DNA of 64,000 nt from positions 124,001 to 188,000 of the forward strand of contig NZ_JAODOR010000003.1 in NCBI RefSeq assembly GCF_025398275.1, given 5' to 3'. The notes below the pieces were generated by a model, which worked only from the letters and a program-made list of their open reading frames with translations, was not told where the DNA came from and did no database searches. Below are positions 16,906 to 26,448 of the stretch, piece after piece; position 1 is the first letter of the stretch; each line of letters opens with the position of its first letter. The stretch is from Microbacterium memoriense (GTDB lineage: Bacteria > Actinomycetota > Actinomycetes > Actinomycetales > Microbacteriaceae). Made by a program: the position numbers and the translations under genes.

Positions 16906-18153
16906 ATGATCCGCGACACGGGTCGCGTCGGCGCGAGATGGTTCGGGCTGTTCACTCTGGCCTGGCTCGCGCTGTGGACCGTTCAGCTCACTCCACTGCA
17001 GCTGTTGATCCCGTTGCAGCTGAACACCCCCGACGACGCCGACGGATGGATCACCGGCGTCGTCTCATCGGGGCTCGTTCTCGCCGTCGGCGGTATCGCC
17101 GGGGTGATCGCGGGTCCGCTCGCGGGTGGCCTGTCGGACCGCACGCGGGGCGCGTTCGGTCGTCGGCGGCCCTGGGCGCTCACCGGCGTCGCGGCGGCCA
17201 CGGCATCCCTCGTCGCCATTTCGTTCGCCGAGGGGCCGTGGGGCGTCGGGCTCGCGTGGGTGGGCGTGTCGGTCGGCACGGCGGTCGCCTCGGCGGCGTT
17301 CACGGCGCTCATCGCCGACCAGCTCACGACGCAGCGCGGCACAGCCTCGGCCGCTGTCTCGTCGTCGCAAGCACTCGGCATCATCGTCGGCGTCGGCGTC
17401 ATCGTGCTGCTCGAACTCGGCACGGTGGCCGGGTATCTCGTGCTTGCGGGGTTCCTCGCCGTGGTCGGCGTGACCGCCGCGCTCCTGCTTCCGGACCCGC
17501 CCGCACCGGTGCAATCGGCGGGAGCCCGCACGCCTCGACGCCTCGGCGAGCGGCTCGCGGCGCTGCGCGATCGGGACTTCGCCTGGCTGCTCGCCGGACG
17601 ACTCGTCGTCAACATCGGCAACGCGCTCGGGACCGGCCTGCTGCTCTTCTTCCTCATGTACGGGCTCGATCGCGACGCGGCGGGAGCCGAAGACGACCTG
17701 TTGCTGCTGATCCTCGTCTACACGGTGTTCGTCGTCGGCTCGTCGATCATCGCGGGCGCCGTCAGCGACCGGACGGGACACCGCGTGGGGATCGTCGTGG
17801 TGTCGGCGATCGTCCAGGGCGTCGCGGCGCTGTTGATCGCGGTGATCCCGTCGTTCGAGATCACGATGGTCGGCGCCGCGCTGCTCGGTACCGGGTACGG
17901 CGCGTACATGGCGGTCGGGCTCGCGCTCGGCACCGATCTCCTGCCGTACGCCGCCGACCATGCGCGTGACCTCGGCTTCGTCAACGTGTCGGCCAGCCTT
18001 GGCCAGCTGCTCGGACCGCTCATCGGGGCGGGGCTCGTGGCCCTCGTCGGCGGCTTTTCGCTCATGTTCGCGGTGGGCGGTGTGCTGTCGATCGTCGGCG
18101 GTCTGATGACCCTCGCGATCCGTCGGCGCACTGCGACGGTCACGCTCGGCTGA
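16906..18153 (+). CDS. MFS transporter
   Basis: This 415-residue membrane protein has about twelve hydrophobic helices arranged as two six-helix halves. The loop between helices 2 and 3 has GGLSDRTRGAFGRRRPW, the MFS motif A (G-x3-D-R-x-G-R-R) in the longer form of GPH/sugar-type carriers. A second copy, GAVSDRTGHRVG, is in the C-terminal half. The GRRRPW segment resembles glycoside-pentoside-hexuronide and sucrose carriers, but substrate and direction of transport cannot be decided. The stop overlaps the convergent hydrolase gene by 14 nt. Confidence 0.87.
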   Translation: MIRDTGRVGARWFGLFTLAWLALWTVQLTPLQLLIPLQLNTPDDADGWITGVVSSGLVLAVGGIAGVIAGPLAGGLSDRTRGAFGRRRPWALTGVAAATASLVAISFAEGPWGVGLAWVGVSVGTAVASAAFTALIADQLTTQRGTASAAVSSSQALGIIVGVGVIVLLELGTVAGYLVLAGFLAVVGVTAALLLPDPPAPVQSAGARTPRRLGERLAALRDRDFAWLLAGRLVVNIGNALGTGLLLFFLMYGLDRDAAGAEDDLLLLILVYTVFVVGSSIIAGAVSDRTGHRVGIVVVSAIVQGVAALLIAVIPSFEITMVGAALLGTGYGAYMAVGLALGTDLLPYAADHARDLGFVNVSASLGQLLGPLIGAGLVALVGGFSLMFAVGGVLSIVGGLMTLAIRRRTATVTLG

Positions 18154-18883
18154 CGCGGCCCGCCGGGAGTGCCTCGAGCGTCGCGATCGCGAGGTCGAGG
18201 ACCGCGTTGAACACCTGGGGGCGCATCGCCGTGACGAGGTGGGTGGTCCTCGGGACGACGATGAGCTCCGCATCCGGAGCGATGCGGGTGAAGAGGCGCT
18301 CGTTGACCCGCAGCTGGTCGTACTGTCCGTTGACGAACCAGAGGGGGATGTCGATGCGGCGGAGCGCCGCCAGGAGATCGAGTACCGACAGGCTCCGCAG
18401 CGCTACATCTTGCGCGTCGTACGCGTAGCCGCCGGCGCCGAAGTCGCGGCGGGTCTCGGGCGGGAGCGTGCGATCGAGCATCTGCTCGGAGAGCCACGCG
18501 CCGCGCCGTGGCAAGCGGTCGACCCCACGCGCCAGCGTGCGATAGGTCCGTAGCGCGACGCCGCGGGGGATCGCGGTGCACGATGCAGCGATGAAGCCCG
18601 CGATCGGCGGCGGGCTCTCGGCGCCGGCGTACTCGATGCACAGCAGTCCGCCCATCGAGTGGCCGACCAAGAGGACGTCCGAGGATTCCGCTGCCGTCCG
18701 CACCGCACGGTCGATCGTGGCGAATGCGCCGTCGAGGGTGAACTCCTCGTCCATGCGCGCCCCGTGCCCGGGGAGGTCGACGGCGGTCGAGGGGATCCCG
18801 CGTGCCCGCAGATGATCGACCTGCGCGCGCCACATCGTGGCAGAGGTGCGGATGCCGTGGACCATCACGACGTGGACAGACAT
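18140..18883 (-). CDS. Alpha/beta hydrolase (lysophospholipase-like)
   Basis: This 247-residue alpha/beta-fold hydrolase has MVHGIRTSATMW at the oxyanion region, DLPGHG after strand 4, GHSMGG as nucleophile elbow, and a late Asp/His pair in NGQYDQLR and TTHLV. This layout is that of monoacylglycerol lipase or peroxidase-type serine hydrolases. Substrate unknown. TAGGCT (18890-18895) lies 6 nt before the ATG, so it is probably leaderless and monocistronic. It is separated from the large nuclease gene by a strong terminator. Confidence 0.87.
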   Translation of the reverse strand: MSVHVVMVHGIRTSATMWRAQVDHLRARGIPSTAVDLPGHGARMDEEFTLDGAFATIDRAVRTAAESSDVLLVGHSMGGLLCIEYAGAESPPPIAGFIAASCTAIPRGVALRTYRTLARGVDRLPRRGAWLSEQMLDRTLPPETRRDFGAGGYAYDAQDVALRSLSVLDLLAALRRIDIPLWFVNGQYDQLRVNERLFTRIAPDAELIVVPRTTHLVTAMRPQVFNAVLDLAIATLEALPAGRVSRA

Positions 18884-18889
18884 GACTTC

Positions 18890-18895
18890 AGCCTA
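18890..18895 (-). promoter_or_regulatory. -10 element of leaderless hydrolase gene
   Basis: TAGGCT on the minus strand, 6 nt before the ATG at 18883; it lies between the upstream nuclease terminator and this gene, supporting an independent promoter. Confidence 0.65.
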
Positions 18896-18899
18896 AACA

Positions 18900-18946
18900 G
18901 GCGAGGTCCGCGAGGGCGCCATCGGCACTCCCTCGCGGACCTCGCC
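18900..18946 (-). terminator. Terminator of the nuclease/nucleotidase gene
   Basis: A perfect 17-bp GC-rich stem (18900-18916 with 18930-18946) with a 13-nt loop begins 5 nt past the stop. On the minus strand it is followed by TGTTTAGG, a weak U-tract. Confidence 0.88.
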
Positions 18947-18951
18947 CTGCG

Positions 18952-21900
18952 TCAGAACAGCACCCGCACCTTCGCCGCATTACTCGTCGACCCGGTGGCG
19001 ACGTCCTGATCAGTCGGCACGAACACCGCTGTGTAGGTATGCGTGCCGCGGCTCAGGCGTCCGAGAGTGTGTGTCGCGAGCCCGCGCCTCACCGGCACCG
19101 TCGCGACGATGGTGTCGCCCTCGCGGAACTCCACCGTGCCTTCCGCTCGGCCGCCGTCCTGCTGCACATATGCGATGAGCGTCGACGGCGCGATCCGGTT
19201 GATGTGCACGGGCAAGACGGCGATCAGACGAGTGGACGTTTTCGCCGCCGGCTCGGCGGCCGCCTCCACCGTCACCGGCACCTGGACGACGGTCCCCGAT
19301 GCCGGCGCGGTGAGAGTGAGCTCGGCAGCCCCGGCCGGAGTGCCGGCGGGAAGCGTCACGGTGACGGTGGCCGCTCCTGCCGCCACAGCGACGTCGCCGA
19401 GCGCCGTCTCGCCGAGGGAGACCTGCAGCGTCGTGTTCTCCGGTGCCCCGCGGCTCGTGAGGTTGAGCCCCGCGACCGAGAAGGTGAAAGCCGTGCCGGC
19501 CGCGACAGTCTCGGGGACGCCGGAGACCTGGACGGCGTGCTTCGCGTAGTCCGGCGCCAGCGGCGATCCGTCGGCGATGTAGTCGACCCACGCTTCGTAG
19601 TCGAGGAGTCCGGTGTCGACGTAGTCCGTGCCTTGCGTGAAGGCGCGGAAGTTGTCGCCACCCGTCGCCAGGAACGAGAACGTGCCGATGCGATACGTGC
19701 CGTCAGGGTCGAGCGGCGTGCCGTCGATCCTCACCGAGGTGATCCGCGATCCCTCGGGGCGCGTGGCGTCGTACGTGTAGGTCACGTTGTCCGAGACACC
19801 CAGCTGCAGGTAGGGCCGCGAGGGCACCGTGCCATCGGCGTTGCGCTGCCATTGCTGCTCCAGCGTGGTCGTGAACTGAGTGCCTGTGAGAGTCACCAGA
19901 GCCAGGGTGTTGTTGAACGGCAGCACGGCGTTCGCCTGCGAGAACGAGACCGTCCCGTCGGCAAGTCCCGGGATCGCGGTCGACCCGAACTCGGCCTGGG
20001 TGTCCCAGAGGTCGGCCCGCAGGCCGCCCGGATTGGTCACGCCGATGTCGGCTCCGCTCGGCAGGGCGCTGAGCGAGTCGCGCAGCATGTTCGCCACGGC
20101 GTTTCCGAGCGTCGATTCGCTCGCCCGGTCATCGCGGGTTCCGCCCGACCACACGCCGTTTTGGAACGAGCCGCCGGCGTAGGCCGTCGTGATGTCACCC
20201 GAGACCTCGCCGACCGCGGTGTTGCCGATCTCCGCGGCGGCCGCCAGGGCAGCATCGACGATCGACTTCACCGCCGCGACCCGGGGGTAGGTCGCCACGA
20301 GATCCGCGGCGGGGGTCGTCGTCCGCGCGACGTTCGTCTCGGTGTGCGCCGACACGTCGCCGGTGGCCGGGTCGATCGTGAGCGTGATCTTGCCGACGTT
20401 GGCGCCGTACGAACCGGTCTGCACGACCGGGCGGGTCCGGTCGGTGCCGGGGATCGGAGCCGACCAGGCGTACTCCTTGTGCGTGTGGCCGGTGAAGATC
20501 GCGTCGACCGTGCTCGAGGTGTCGTTCACGAGCGCCGCGAAGGCGCCGCCGGCGGCGAGTTCCTCCTCGAGGGTCGCGCCATCCGGCGTGCCCGCTCCGG
20601 CGCCCTCGTGGTACAGCGCGACGAGCACATCCGCCTCACCGTTGGCAGGGTCGCCGTCGCTGAGCTCTGCGGCGACGCGGTTGACCGCTGCGACCGGATC
20701 GCCGAAGGCGAGGTCCACGATTCCCGCGGGTGACACGAGCGACGGAGTCTCCTCCGTCACGGCGCCGATCACGCCGACCGTCAGGCCACCGGCATCCAGC
20801 AGTGCGTATTCGTCGAGTGCCGGCGTCTCGGTCCCCGCCAGGTAGACGTTCGCACCGAGCTGCGGGAAGTCCGCGGCCTCGCTCACGCGACCCGCGAGAT
20901 CGGCGAAGCCGCGGTCGAACTCGTGGTTTCCGACGGCGGATGCCTGGAGCCCGAGGACGTTGAGCACATCGATCGTCGGCTGGTCTTTCGCGACCGACGA
21001 GGGGAACAGCGACGCGCCGATGTTGTCTCCCGCGGACAGGAACAGGGTGGGACCGTCGGCCGCGGCGCGCAATTCCTCGACCGTGCCCGCGAAGGCCACG
21101 GTGTTCGAGTCGATGCGACCGTGGAAGTCGTTGATGTCGAGGAGCGTCAGTTCGATCGGCGCGGCGTCGGCGTCGAGCCCGACGATCACCGGATCGTGAT
21201 CGCTCGAACGGTAGGCGTCGCTCTGGTAGAACTCGGTGCCGTGCGAACGGAATCGGCTGTACTCCAGCGCCACCGACTCGCCCGAGTTGATGTTCCAGAT
21301 GTCGGCGCCGGTGGCGCGGCCGAGCGCTGCGTCGTTGAGCAGCACGTGGTCGAGCGAGCCGGACAGTCCCGAGAAGCTGTACGACGACGAGTCGACCTCG
21401 AGAGCCTCCTCGGCGTTGGTGTAGCCCGCCTCGTACAGCACCTGCAGCGGGTCTTCCTGCCCGTACGAGTTGAAGTCACCGACGAGGGCGACGGCCGTGA
21501 CATCCCCCTGGATCGTCGTGACCCAGTCGCGCAGGGCGGTGGACTGACGAACGCGCGATTCGGTCGACGATCCCTGACCATCGCCGGTGTCGGCATCGCC
21601 CGGCCACGGACCCGCCGAGCCCTTCGACTTGAAGTGGTTCACGACGAACAGGAACGGCGCACCGCCGGCATCCGGCGTGAAGACCTGACCGATCGGCTCG
21701 CGGGCGTTCCCGAAGGCTTCCCCGTCCGCGCTCTGGTCGCCGAGGGCCCGCGCCGCACCGACGGTGTCGACGGATGCCGTGCGATAGATGATCGCGTTCG
21801 TGATGACGTCCTGTTCCGTGACGGGCGGGAGGTCACTCGAGGAGGGCACGAAGGCCCAGGTCTCTGCGCCGTCCGCGGCGTTGAGCGCGTCCACGAGCGT

Positions 21901-23697
21901 CGCCGTCGCCTCATCTGCCTGCTCACCGAGCGCGGCAGAGTTCTCGATCTCCATGAGGCCGACGACGTCCGCGTCCAGCGTCGTGATCGCCGCGACGAGC
22001 TTGTCCTGCTGGCGCTCGAGATCGGCGGCATCCCACGCACCACGCTGGTCGCATCCGTCGCGGACGGTGACACCGTCGCCGAAGCGGTCGGTGTACGCCG
22101 TGCACCCAGGGTTGTCGGTCCCGAGAGTCGTGAAGTAGTTCAGGACGTTGAACGATGCCACGCGCACATCGCCACCGACGGACTCGGGGGCAGCGGTCCG
22201 GGGATTCGTGAAGGCCACACCGTCGACGCCGGAGCCGTCGCCGGCGAGCGGCTGCGGCGGGTTCAGCTTCCACGCGTTGTTGCGATAGTCGACGATCAGC
22301 GGCTCGGTGAAGCTCACGCCACCGCCCACGACGATCGGCTCCGCGAGCGAGACATAGGCCGGGGTCAGCGCGGCATTCGCCGGTGACAGATAGTTCGTGC
22401 TGGTGCCGTCGTCGAGCGTGACGGCGCGGGCCGCATTGTCGGCCGAGACCGCCGCCGCTTCCGGAGTACCCGGACGGGCGACATCCGTCGGCTGGCGAAG
22501 GGGCGTCGTGCCCGTGGCGAGCCCCACTTCGCCGTATTGGTTCGTCGAGTACGTGTTCGTGACCGTGAAATCGCCCTGCGGAGCGATCAGCATCGACTCC
22601 AGCGCTTCGCGTTGTGCGGGAGCGGTGGGCCAGGGAAGCGCCGCGGGTACAGGCGGGGTGGCCGCATCGATCTTCACGGCGCCGCCTGCCGCCACCGTGA
22701 TTTGGGTCAGTCCGTTGAACTCGGAGACCGCGCCGGTCACCCGAACGGTGTCGCCGAGCGCGACCTCGCCGGTAGCGGCGGGGGAGTACACGAAGATCGC
22801 GTCGGATGCCGTGTGCGTCGCGAGGTCGAGGTCCCCGCCGGAGCCGGGCGTCTGGATGACGTAGCCGGCGAAACCGCCGGTGGGGTAGTGAGCGGTCACG
22901 ACGCCGGTCGTGGTGACGGTGGACCCGGCCAGTGGCGAGGCATCACCGGTGCCCTGGATTTCGGCGATCGTCGCCGACGTCGGTTCCGCCGGCGCGGTTT
23001 CGGTGGGAGTGGGAGTGGGTGTGGGGGTCGGGGTGGGGTCGACGCCCGTGCCGAGACCCACCGGAGTGGGCGCGCCCGCCGTGAAGTCCGCAGCGTTGTC
23101 GGCCGTGTTCGCGAACGTCGCCGACCGCGAGACGCTCGTGGCGTTCGTGGTGGCCGGTGCCGGCGCGCTGCCGGCGAAGTCACCCGCAGCGCCCCAACCG
23201 ACGAAGTCGACGACCTCGGGGAGGGACGTGAGCCCCGTGGCGCCGGTGAGAGCCGTCGCGCTCGCGACGAGCGCGACCTTGCCCTGTGACCCGCTGAGGG
23301 CGATCGAGCCGTCGATGTCCGCGGTGAAGGCCGGGAGGGCCGCATTCGCACCAGGGGCCTCACCGATCAGCAGCTGGGCCCCCGCGGGGAGCGACCCGCT
23401 GAGCGCTGTCACCTGCCAGTTGGCTCCCGTTGCCGAGGCGTACTGGACGCTGTATCCGCTGAGGTCTACGGCGTCGCCACTCACGTTCGCGAGCTCGATG
23501 AAATCACGGTTGAACGCCGCGCCGTTGTTGCCGCCGCCGCCGTACACCTCCGAAATGACGAGAGCCGCCGTCGGGGTGACGACGGCTGCCGCGGGGAGCG
23601 GCGCCAGCACGAGACCTCCCGCGACCATCGCGGTCGCGGTCAGGGTCGCGGCCAACCGGCGGGAGTTGTGCGGATGGGACAGGGCGTTGTGCGTCAC
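18952..23697 (-). CDS. Secreted multidomain nuclease / 5'-nucleotidase (ExeM/NucH-like)
   Basis: This exported protein of about 1,581 residues probably scavenges phosphate from extracellular DNA and nucleotides. Order: signal peptide (about 1-40); lamin-tail domain (about 45-190); Pro-Thr linker of PT repeats (about 219-235); an OB-like ExeM segment; an endonuclease/exonuclease/phosphatase domain (about 505-840) with FNVLNYF at the start, VVNHFKSKG in the middle and the catalytic SSDHDP at the end; a 5'-nucleotidase (from about 849) with DINDFHG, GDNIGAS and GNHEFDRG metal ligands plus its C-terminal substrate domain; then Ig-like modules (about 1360-1581). No LPxTG or terminal anchor helix is present, so it is likely released or wall-associated. 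I chose the GTG at 23697, just before a classical signal peptide. A much longer open frame upstream is antisense to lepA and rejected. Confidence 0.93.
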   Translation of the reverse strand: MTHNALSHPHNSRRLAATLTATAMVAGGLVLAPLPAAAVVTPTAALVISEVYGGGGNNGAAFNRDFIELANVSGDAVDLSGYSVQYASATGANWQVTALSGSLPAGAQLLIGEAPGANAALPAFTADIDGSIALSGSQGKVALVASATALTGATGLTSLPEVVDFVGWGAAGDFAGSAPAPATTNATSVSRSATFANTADNAADFTAGAPTPVGLGTGVDPTPTPTPTPTPTETAPAEPTSATIAEIQGTGDASPLAGSTVTTTGVVTAHYPTGGFAGYVIQTPGSGGDLDLATHTASDAIFVYSPAATGEVALGDTVRVTGAVSEFNGLTQITVAAGGAVKIDAATPPVPAALPWPTAPAQREALESMLIAPQGDFTVTNTYSTNQYGEVGLATGTTPLRQPTDVARPGTPEAAAVSADNAARAVTLDDGTSTNYLSPANAALTPAYVSLAEPIVVGGGVSFTEPLIVDYRNNAWKLNPPQPLAGDGSGVDGVAFTNPRTAAPESVGGDVRVASFNVLNYFTTLGTDNPGCTAYTDRFGDGVTVRDGCDQRGAWDAADLERQQDKLVAAITTLDADVVGLMEIENSAALGEQADEATATLVDALNAADGAETWAFVPSSSDLPPVTEQDVITNAIIYRTASVDTVGAARALGDQSADGEAFGNAREPIGQVFTPDAGGAPFLFVVNHFKSKGSAGPWPGDADTGDGQGSSTESRVRQSTALRDWVTTIQGDVTAVALVGDFNSYGQEDPLQVLYEAGYTNAEEALEVDSSSYSFSGLSGSLDHVLLNDAALGRATGADIWNINSGESVALEYSRFRSHGTEFYQSDAYRSSDHDPVIVGLDADAAPIELTLLDINDFHGRIDSNTVAFAGTVEELRAAADGPTLFLSAGDNIGASLFPSSVAKDQPTIDVLNVLGLQASAVGNHEFDRGFADLAGRVSEAADFPQLGANVYLAGTETPALDEYALLDAGGLTVGVIGAVTEETPSLVSPAGIVDLAFGDPVAAVNRVAAELSDGDPANGEADVLVALYHEGAGAGTPDGATLEEELAAGGAFAALVNDTSSTVDAIFTGHTHKEYAWSAPIPGTDRTRPVVQTGSYGANVGKITLTIDPATGDVSAHTETNVARTTTPAADLVATYPRVAAVKSIVDAALAAAAEIGNTAVGEVSGDITTAYAGGSFQNGVWSGGTRDDRASESTLGNAVANMLRDSLSALPSGADIGVTNPGGLRADLWDTQAEFGSTAIPGLADGTVSFSQANAVLPFNNTLALVTLTGTQFTTTLEQQWQRNADGTVPSRPYLQLGVSDNVTYTYDATRPEGSRITSVRIDGTPLDPDGTYRIGTFSFLATGGDNFRAFTQGTDYVDTGLLDYEAWVDYIADGSPLAPDYAKHAVQVSGVPETVAAGTAFTFSVAGLNLTSRGAPENTTLQVSLGETALGDVAVAAGAATVTVTLPAGTPAGAAELTLTAPASGTVVQVPVTVEAAAEPAAKTSTRLIAVLPVHINRIAPSTLIAYVQQDGGRAEGTVEFREGDTIVATVPVRRGLATHTLGRLSRGTHTYTAVFVPTDQDVATGSTSNAAKVRVLF

Positions 23698-23907
23698 GTG
23701 TGTCTCCGAGGGGTCCGGGCGCGACAGGGGGTTTCGCGCAGCTTCCGGCCACTGCCTTGAGCATTCTTGGCATCCGTCGACCATGACAAGGGGCAAAACC
23801 GTTAACTCTTTCTCATCAACCGGTTCGCTGGCGTGTCTCTCCCGATGTCGGCTAGTGTGCGGCCCACCCAGGGTGGAGAGTGCCCGGAGCACGGCACACG
23901 CTCCCGG

Positions 23908-23913
23908 TAGACT
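23908..23913 (+). promoter_or_regulatory. -10 element of lepA
   Basis: TAGACT, 9 nt before the ATG at 23923. The mRNA would have no leader or one of 2-3 nt. Confidence 0.6.
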
Positions 23914-23922
23914 TGCCGGAAC

Positions 23923-25773
23923 ATGTCCCCGCGCGCCCTGAAGCCCCTCGAGCCTGCCGCCACCCCGCCCGAGCTCATCCGCAACTTCTGCATCATCGCC
24001 CACATCGACCATGGCAAGTCGACTCTGGCCGATCGGATGCTGCAGATGACCGGCGTCGTCTCCGACCGCGATATGCGGGCGCAGTACCTCGACCGGATGG
24101 ACATCGAGCGCGAGCGTGGCATCACGATCAAGTCGCAGGCGGTGCGGATGCCGTGGGCACTCTCCGACAACGCGTACGCGCTGAACATGATCGACACGCC
24201 CGGCCACGTGGACTTCACGTACGAGGTGTCGCGTTCTCTCGCCGCGTGCGAAGGTGCCGTGCTGCTCGTCGATGCGGCGCAGGGGATCGAGGCGCAGACC
24301 CTCGCGAACCTGTACCTCGCTCTGGAGAACGATCTCCACATCATCCCGGTCCTGAACAAGATCGATCTTCCCGCGGCTGACCCGGAGAAGTTCGCGGCCG
24401 AACTCGCCAACCTCATCGGCGGCAAGCCCGAGGACGTGCTGCGCGTCAGTGGGAAGACGGGTCAGGGCGTCGAAGAGCTGCTCGACCGCATCGTCGAGCA
24501 GATTCCCGCACCGCGGGGCGATGCCGACGCGCCGGCACGCGCGATGATCTTCGACTCCGTCTACGACTCGTACCGCGGCGTCGTGACCTATGTCCGAATG
24601 ATCGACGGGAAGCTCGAGCCTCGCGAGCGCATCCAGATGATGTCGACGCGGGCCACGCACGAGCTTTTGGAGATCGGGGTATCGAGCCCGGAGCCCGTGC
24701 CCACCCAGGGTCTCGGTGTGGGCGAGGTGGGCTACCTGATCACCGGCGTGAAGGATGTGCGCCAGTCCAAGGTCGGCGACACGATCACCCACCATCGCAA
24801 GCCCGCGACCGAGGCGCTCCCCGGATACACCGACCCGAAGCCCATGGTGTTCTCGGGGATCTATCCCATCGACGGGAGCGACTACGGTGACCTGCGCGAG
24901 GCGCTCGACAAGCTCAAGCTGTCCGACGCGTCCCTCCAGTACGAACCCGAGACATCCGTCGCGCTCGGCTTCGGGTTCCGGTGCGGATTCCTCGGGCTCC
25001 TGCATCTCGAGATCATCACCGAGCGGCTGTCGCGAGAGTTCGGTCTCGACCTCATCACGACGGCGCCCTCGGTCACCTACGAGGTCACCACCGATACCGG
25101 CGATCTCGTCACGGTGACGAACCCCAGCGAATACCCCGATGGGCGTGTCGCCGAGGTCGCAGAGCCCGTCGTGAAGGTCGGCATCCTGTTGCCGAAGGAC
25201 TATGTCGGCACGGTCATGGAGCTCTGCCAGTTCCGTCGCGGGACGCTCCTCGGCATGGAGTATCTCAGCGAGGACCGCGTCGAGTTGCGCTACAACATGC
25301 CGCTGGGCGAGATCGTCTTCGACTTCTTCGACCATTTGAAGTCCAAGACCCAGGGCTACGCGAGCCTCGACTACGAACCGGCCGGCACGCAGATCGCGGA
25401 CCTCGTGAAGGTCGACATCCTGTTGCAGGGCGAAAAGGTCGACGCGTTCAGTTCGATCGTGCACCGCGAGAAGGCGTACGCGTACGGAACGATGATGACC
25501 GAGCGCCTGCGCAAACTCATTCCGCGCCAGCAGTTCGAGGTGCCCATCCAGGCAGCGATCGGGGCGCGTATCATCGCCCGCGAGAACATCAGTGCCATCC
25601 GCAAGGACGTCCTCGCCAAGTGCTACGGCGGTGACATCAGCCGCAAGCGCAAGCTTCTCGAGAAGCAAAAAGAGGGCAAGAAGCGCATGAAGATGGTCGG
25701 ACGCGTCGAGGTGCCGCAGGAAGCGTTCATCGCGGCGTTGTCCGGTGACGTGGACGGCAAAGACAAGAAGTAA
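23923..25773 (+). CDS. lepA: Elongation factor 4
   Basis: This 616-residue ribosome-binding GTPase promotes back-translocation or recovery of stalled ribosomes. G1 is [10 protein letters not shown]3 is DTPGH, G4 is NKID. The EF-G-like domains follow, and the LepA-specific C-terminal domain ends [14 protein letters not shown]. Length is normal (about 600). A -10-like TAGACT lies close to the ATG. In actinobacteria lepA commonly sits near rpsT and hemW/hrcA, as here. Confidence 0.97.
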   Translation: MSPRALKPLEPAATPPELIRNFCIIAHIDHGKSTLADRMLQMTGVVSDRDMRAQYLDRMDIERERGITIKSQAVRMPWALSDNAYALNMIDTPGHVDFTYEVSRSLAACEGAVLLVDAAQGIEAQTLANLYLALENDLHIIPVLNKIDLPAADPEKFAAELANLIGGKPEDVLRVSGKTGQGVEELLDRIVEQIPAPRGDADAPARAMIFDSVYDSYRGVVTYVRMIDGKLEPRERIQMMSTRATHELLEIGVSSPEPVPTQGLGVGEVGYLITGVKDVRQSKVGDTITHHRKPATEALPGYTDPKPMVFSGIYPIDGSDYGDLREALDKLKLSDASLQYEPETSVALGFGFRCGFLGLLHLEIITERLSREFGLDLITTAPSVTYEVTTDTGDLVTVTNPSEYPDGRVAEVAEPVVKVGILLPKDYVGTVMELCQFRRGTLLGMEYLSEDRVELRYNMPLGEIVFDFFDHLKSKTQGYASLDYEPAGTQIADLVKVDILLQGEKVDAFSSIVHREKAYAYGTMMTERLRKLIPRQQFEVPIQAAIGARIIARENISAIRKDVLAKCYGGDISRKRKLLEKQKEGKKRMKMVGRVEVPQEAFIAALSGDVDGKDKK

Positions 25774-25797
25774 CAAGAACGGCGAAGGGTGGAGCGG

Positions 25798-26448
25798 ATG
25801 CGTCGTGGAAACTTCCAGGACGGCACGGTCGACTACGCCGCGGTCGGGGCGACGCAGGCGCACGACCTGATGGGCTACCCGCCCGAGCACAGTGTGCCGG
25901 CGGAAGCGTCGTGGCGGATCGGCAGTGGCGAAGAGCGCTTCACGACGTCCGGCGAGGCGCTCCTGTCGTGGACCGCTCTGCGGGGCGCGGGGCTCGCGGT
26001 CAGCGATGTCCGCCCCGCTGCCGGGCCGATGTACTCGGGCGTGAGCTTCGACGCGGACGGCGCCCCTGTCGTCCCGAGCCGACTCGAAGCCGATCAGCGC
26101 TTCGACGCGGACGGAACCCCCTACGTGAGTGCGGGCACCACGATCCGCGTCCACGGACGGGTCGGGGGACTCAGCGCCGATGCCGAGCTTCGCGTGATCT
26201 TCGTCACGGAAGAACCGCGACGGATCGGATTCGCGCTCGGGACGGTGGGCGATTCAGCCGTGAGCGGTGAAGAGTCCTTCGTCGTCGAGTGGTACGACAA
26301 CGACGAGGTCTGGTTCACGGTGCGCGCGTTCGATCGCCCCGTCTCGGCGCTCTACCGTCTGGTCCCGCCGTTACTGAAGCGTCGCCGCCGCGAACTCTTC
26401 CAGGGGTACCTCCGCGCGATTTCACCGCTGTACACGACACCCGCCTGA
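25798..26448 (+). CDS. DUF1990 family protein
   Basis: This soluble protein of about 216 residues starts with the conserved NFQDGTVDYAAVGATQ block and later has YGTV-type segments (GFALGTV) and WFTVRAFDRP. These features mark DUF1990, a domain of unknown biochemical function in bacteria and plants. I chose the ATG at 25798 because GGAG is positioned just before it. It is 24 nt downstream of lepA, and its TGA overlaps the hemW ATG by one base (26448), so lepA-DUF1990-hemW are probably one transcript. Confidence 0.88.
   Translation: MRRGNFQDGTVDYAAVGATQAHDLMGYPPEHSVPAEASWRIGSGEERFTTSGEALLSWTALRGAGLAVSDVRPAAGPMYSGVSFDADGAPVVPSRLEADQRFDADGTPYVSAGTTIRVHGRVGGLSADAELRVIFVTEEPRRIGFALGTVGDSAVSGEESFVVEWYDNDEVWFTVRAFDRPVSALYRLVPPLLKRRRRELFQGYLRAISPLYTTPA

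Noticed and set aside
23760-23850. Possible PHO box upstream of the secreted nuclease
   Set aside because: GTT/AAC-containing repeats are visible, but spacing and sequence do not fit the direct-repeat PhoP consensus well enough.
23698-26154. Very long open frame on the minus strand that extends the nuclease gene by about 800 residues
   Set aside because: It runs antisense through lepA, has high-GC shadow composition (Arg/His/Asp/Val-rich), and the real protein has a signal peptide starting at 23697.
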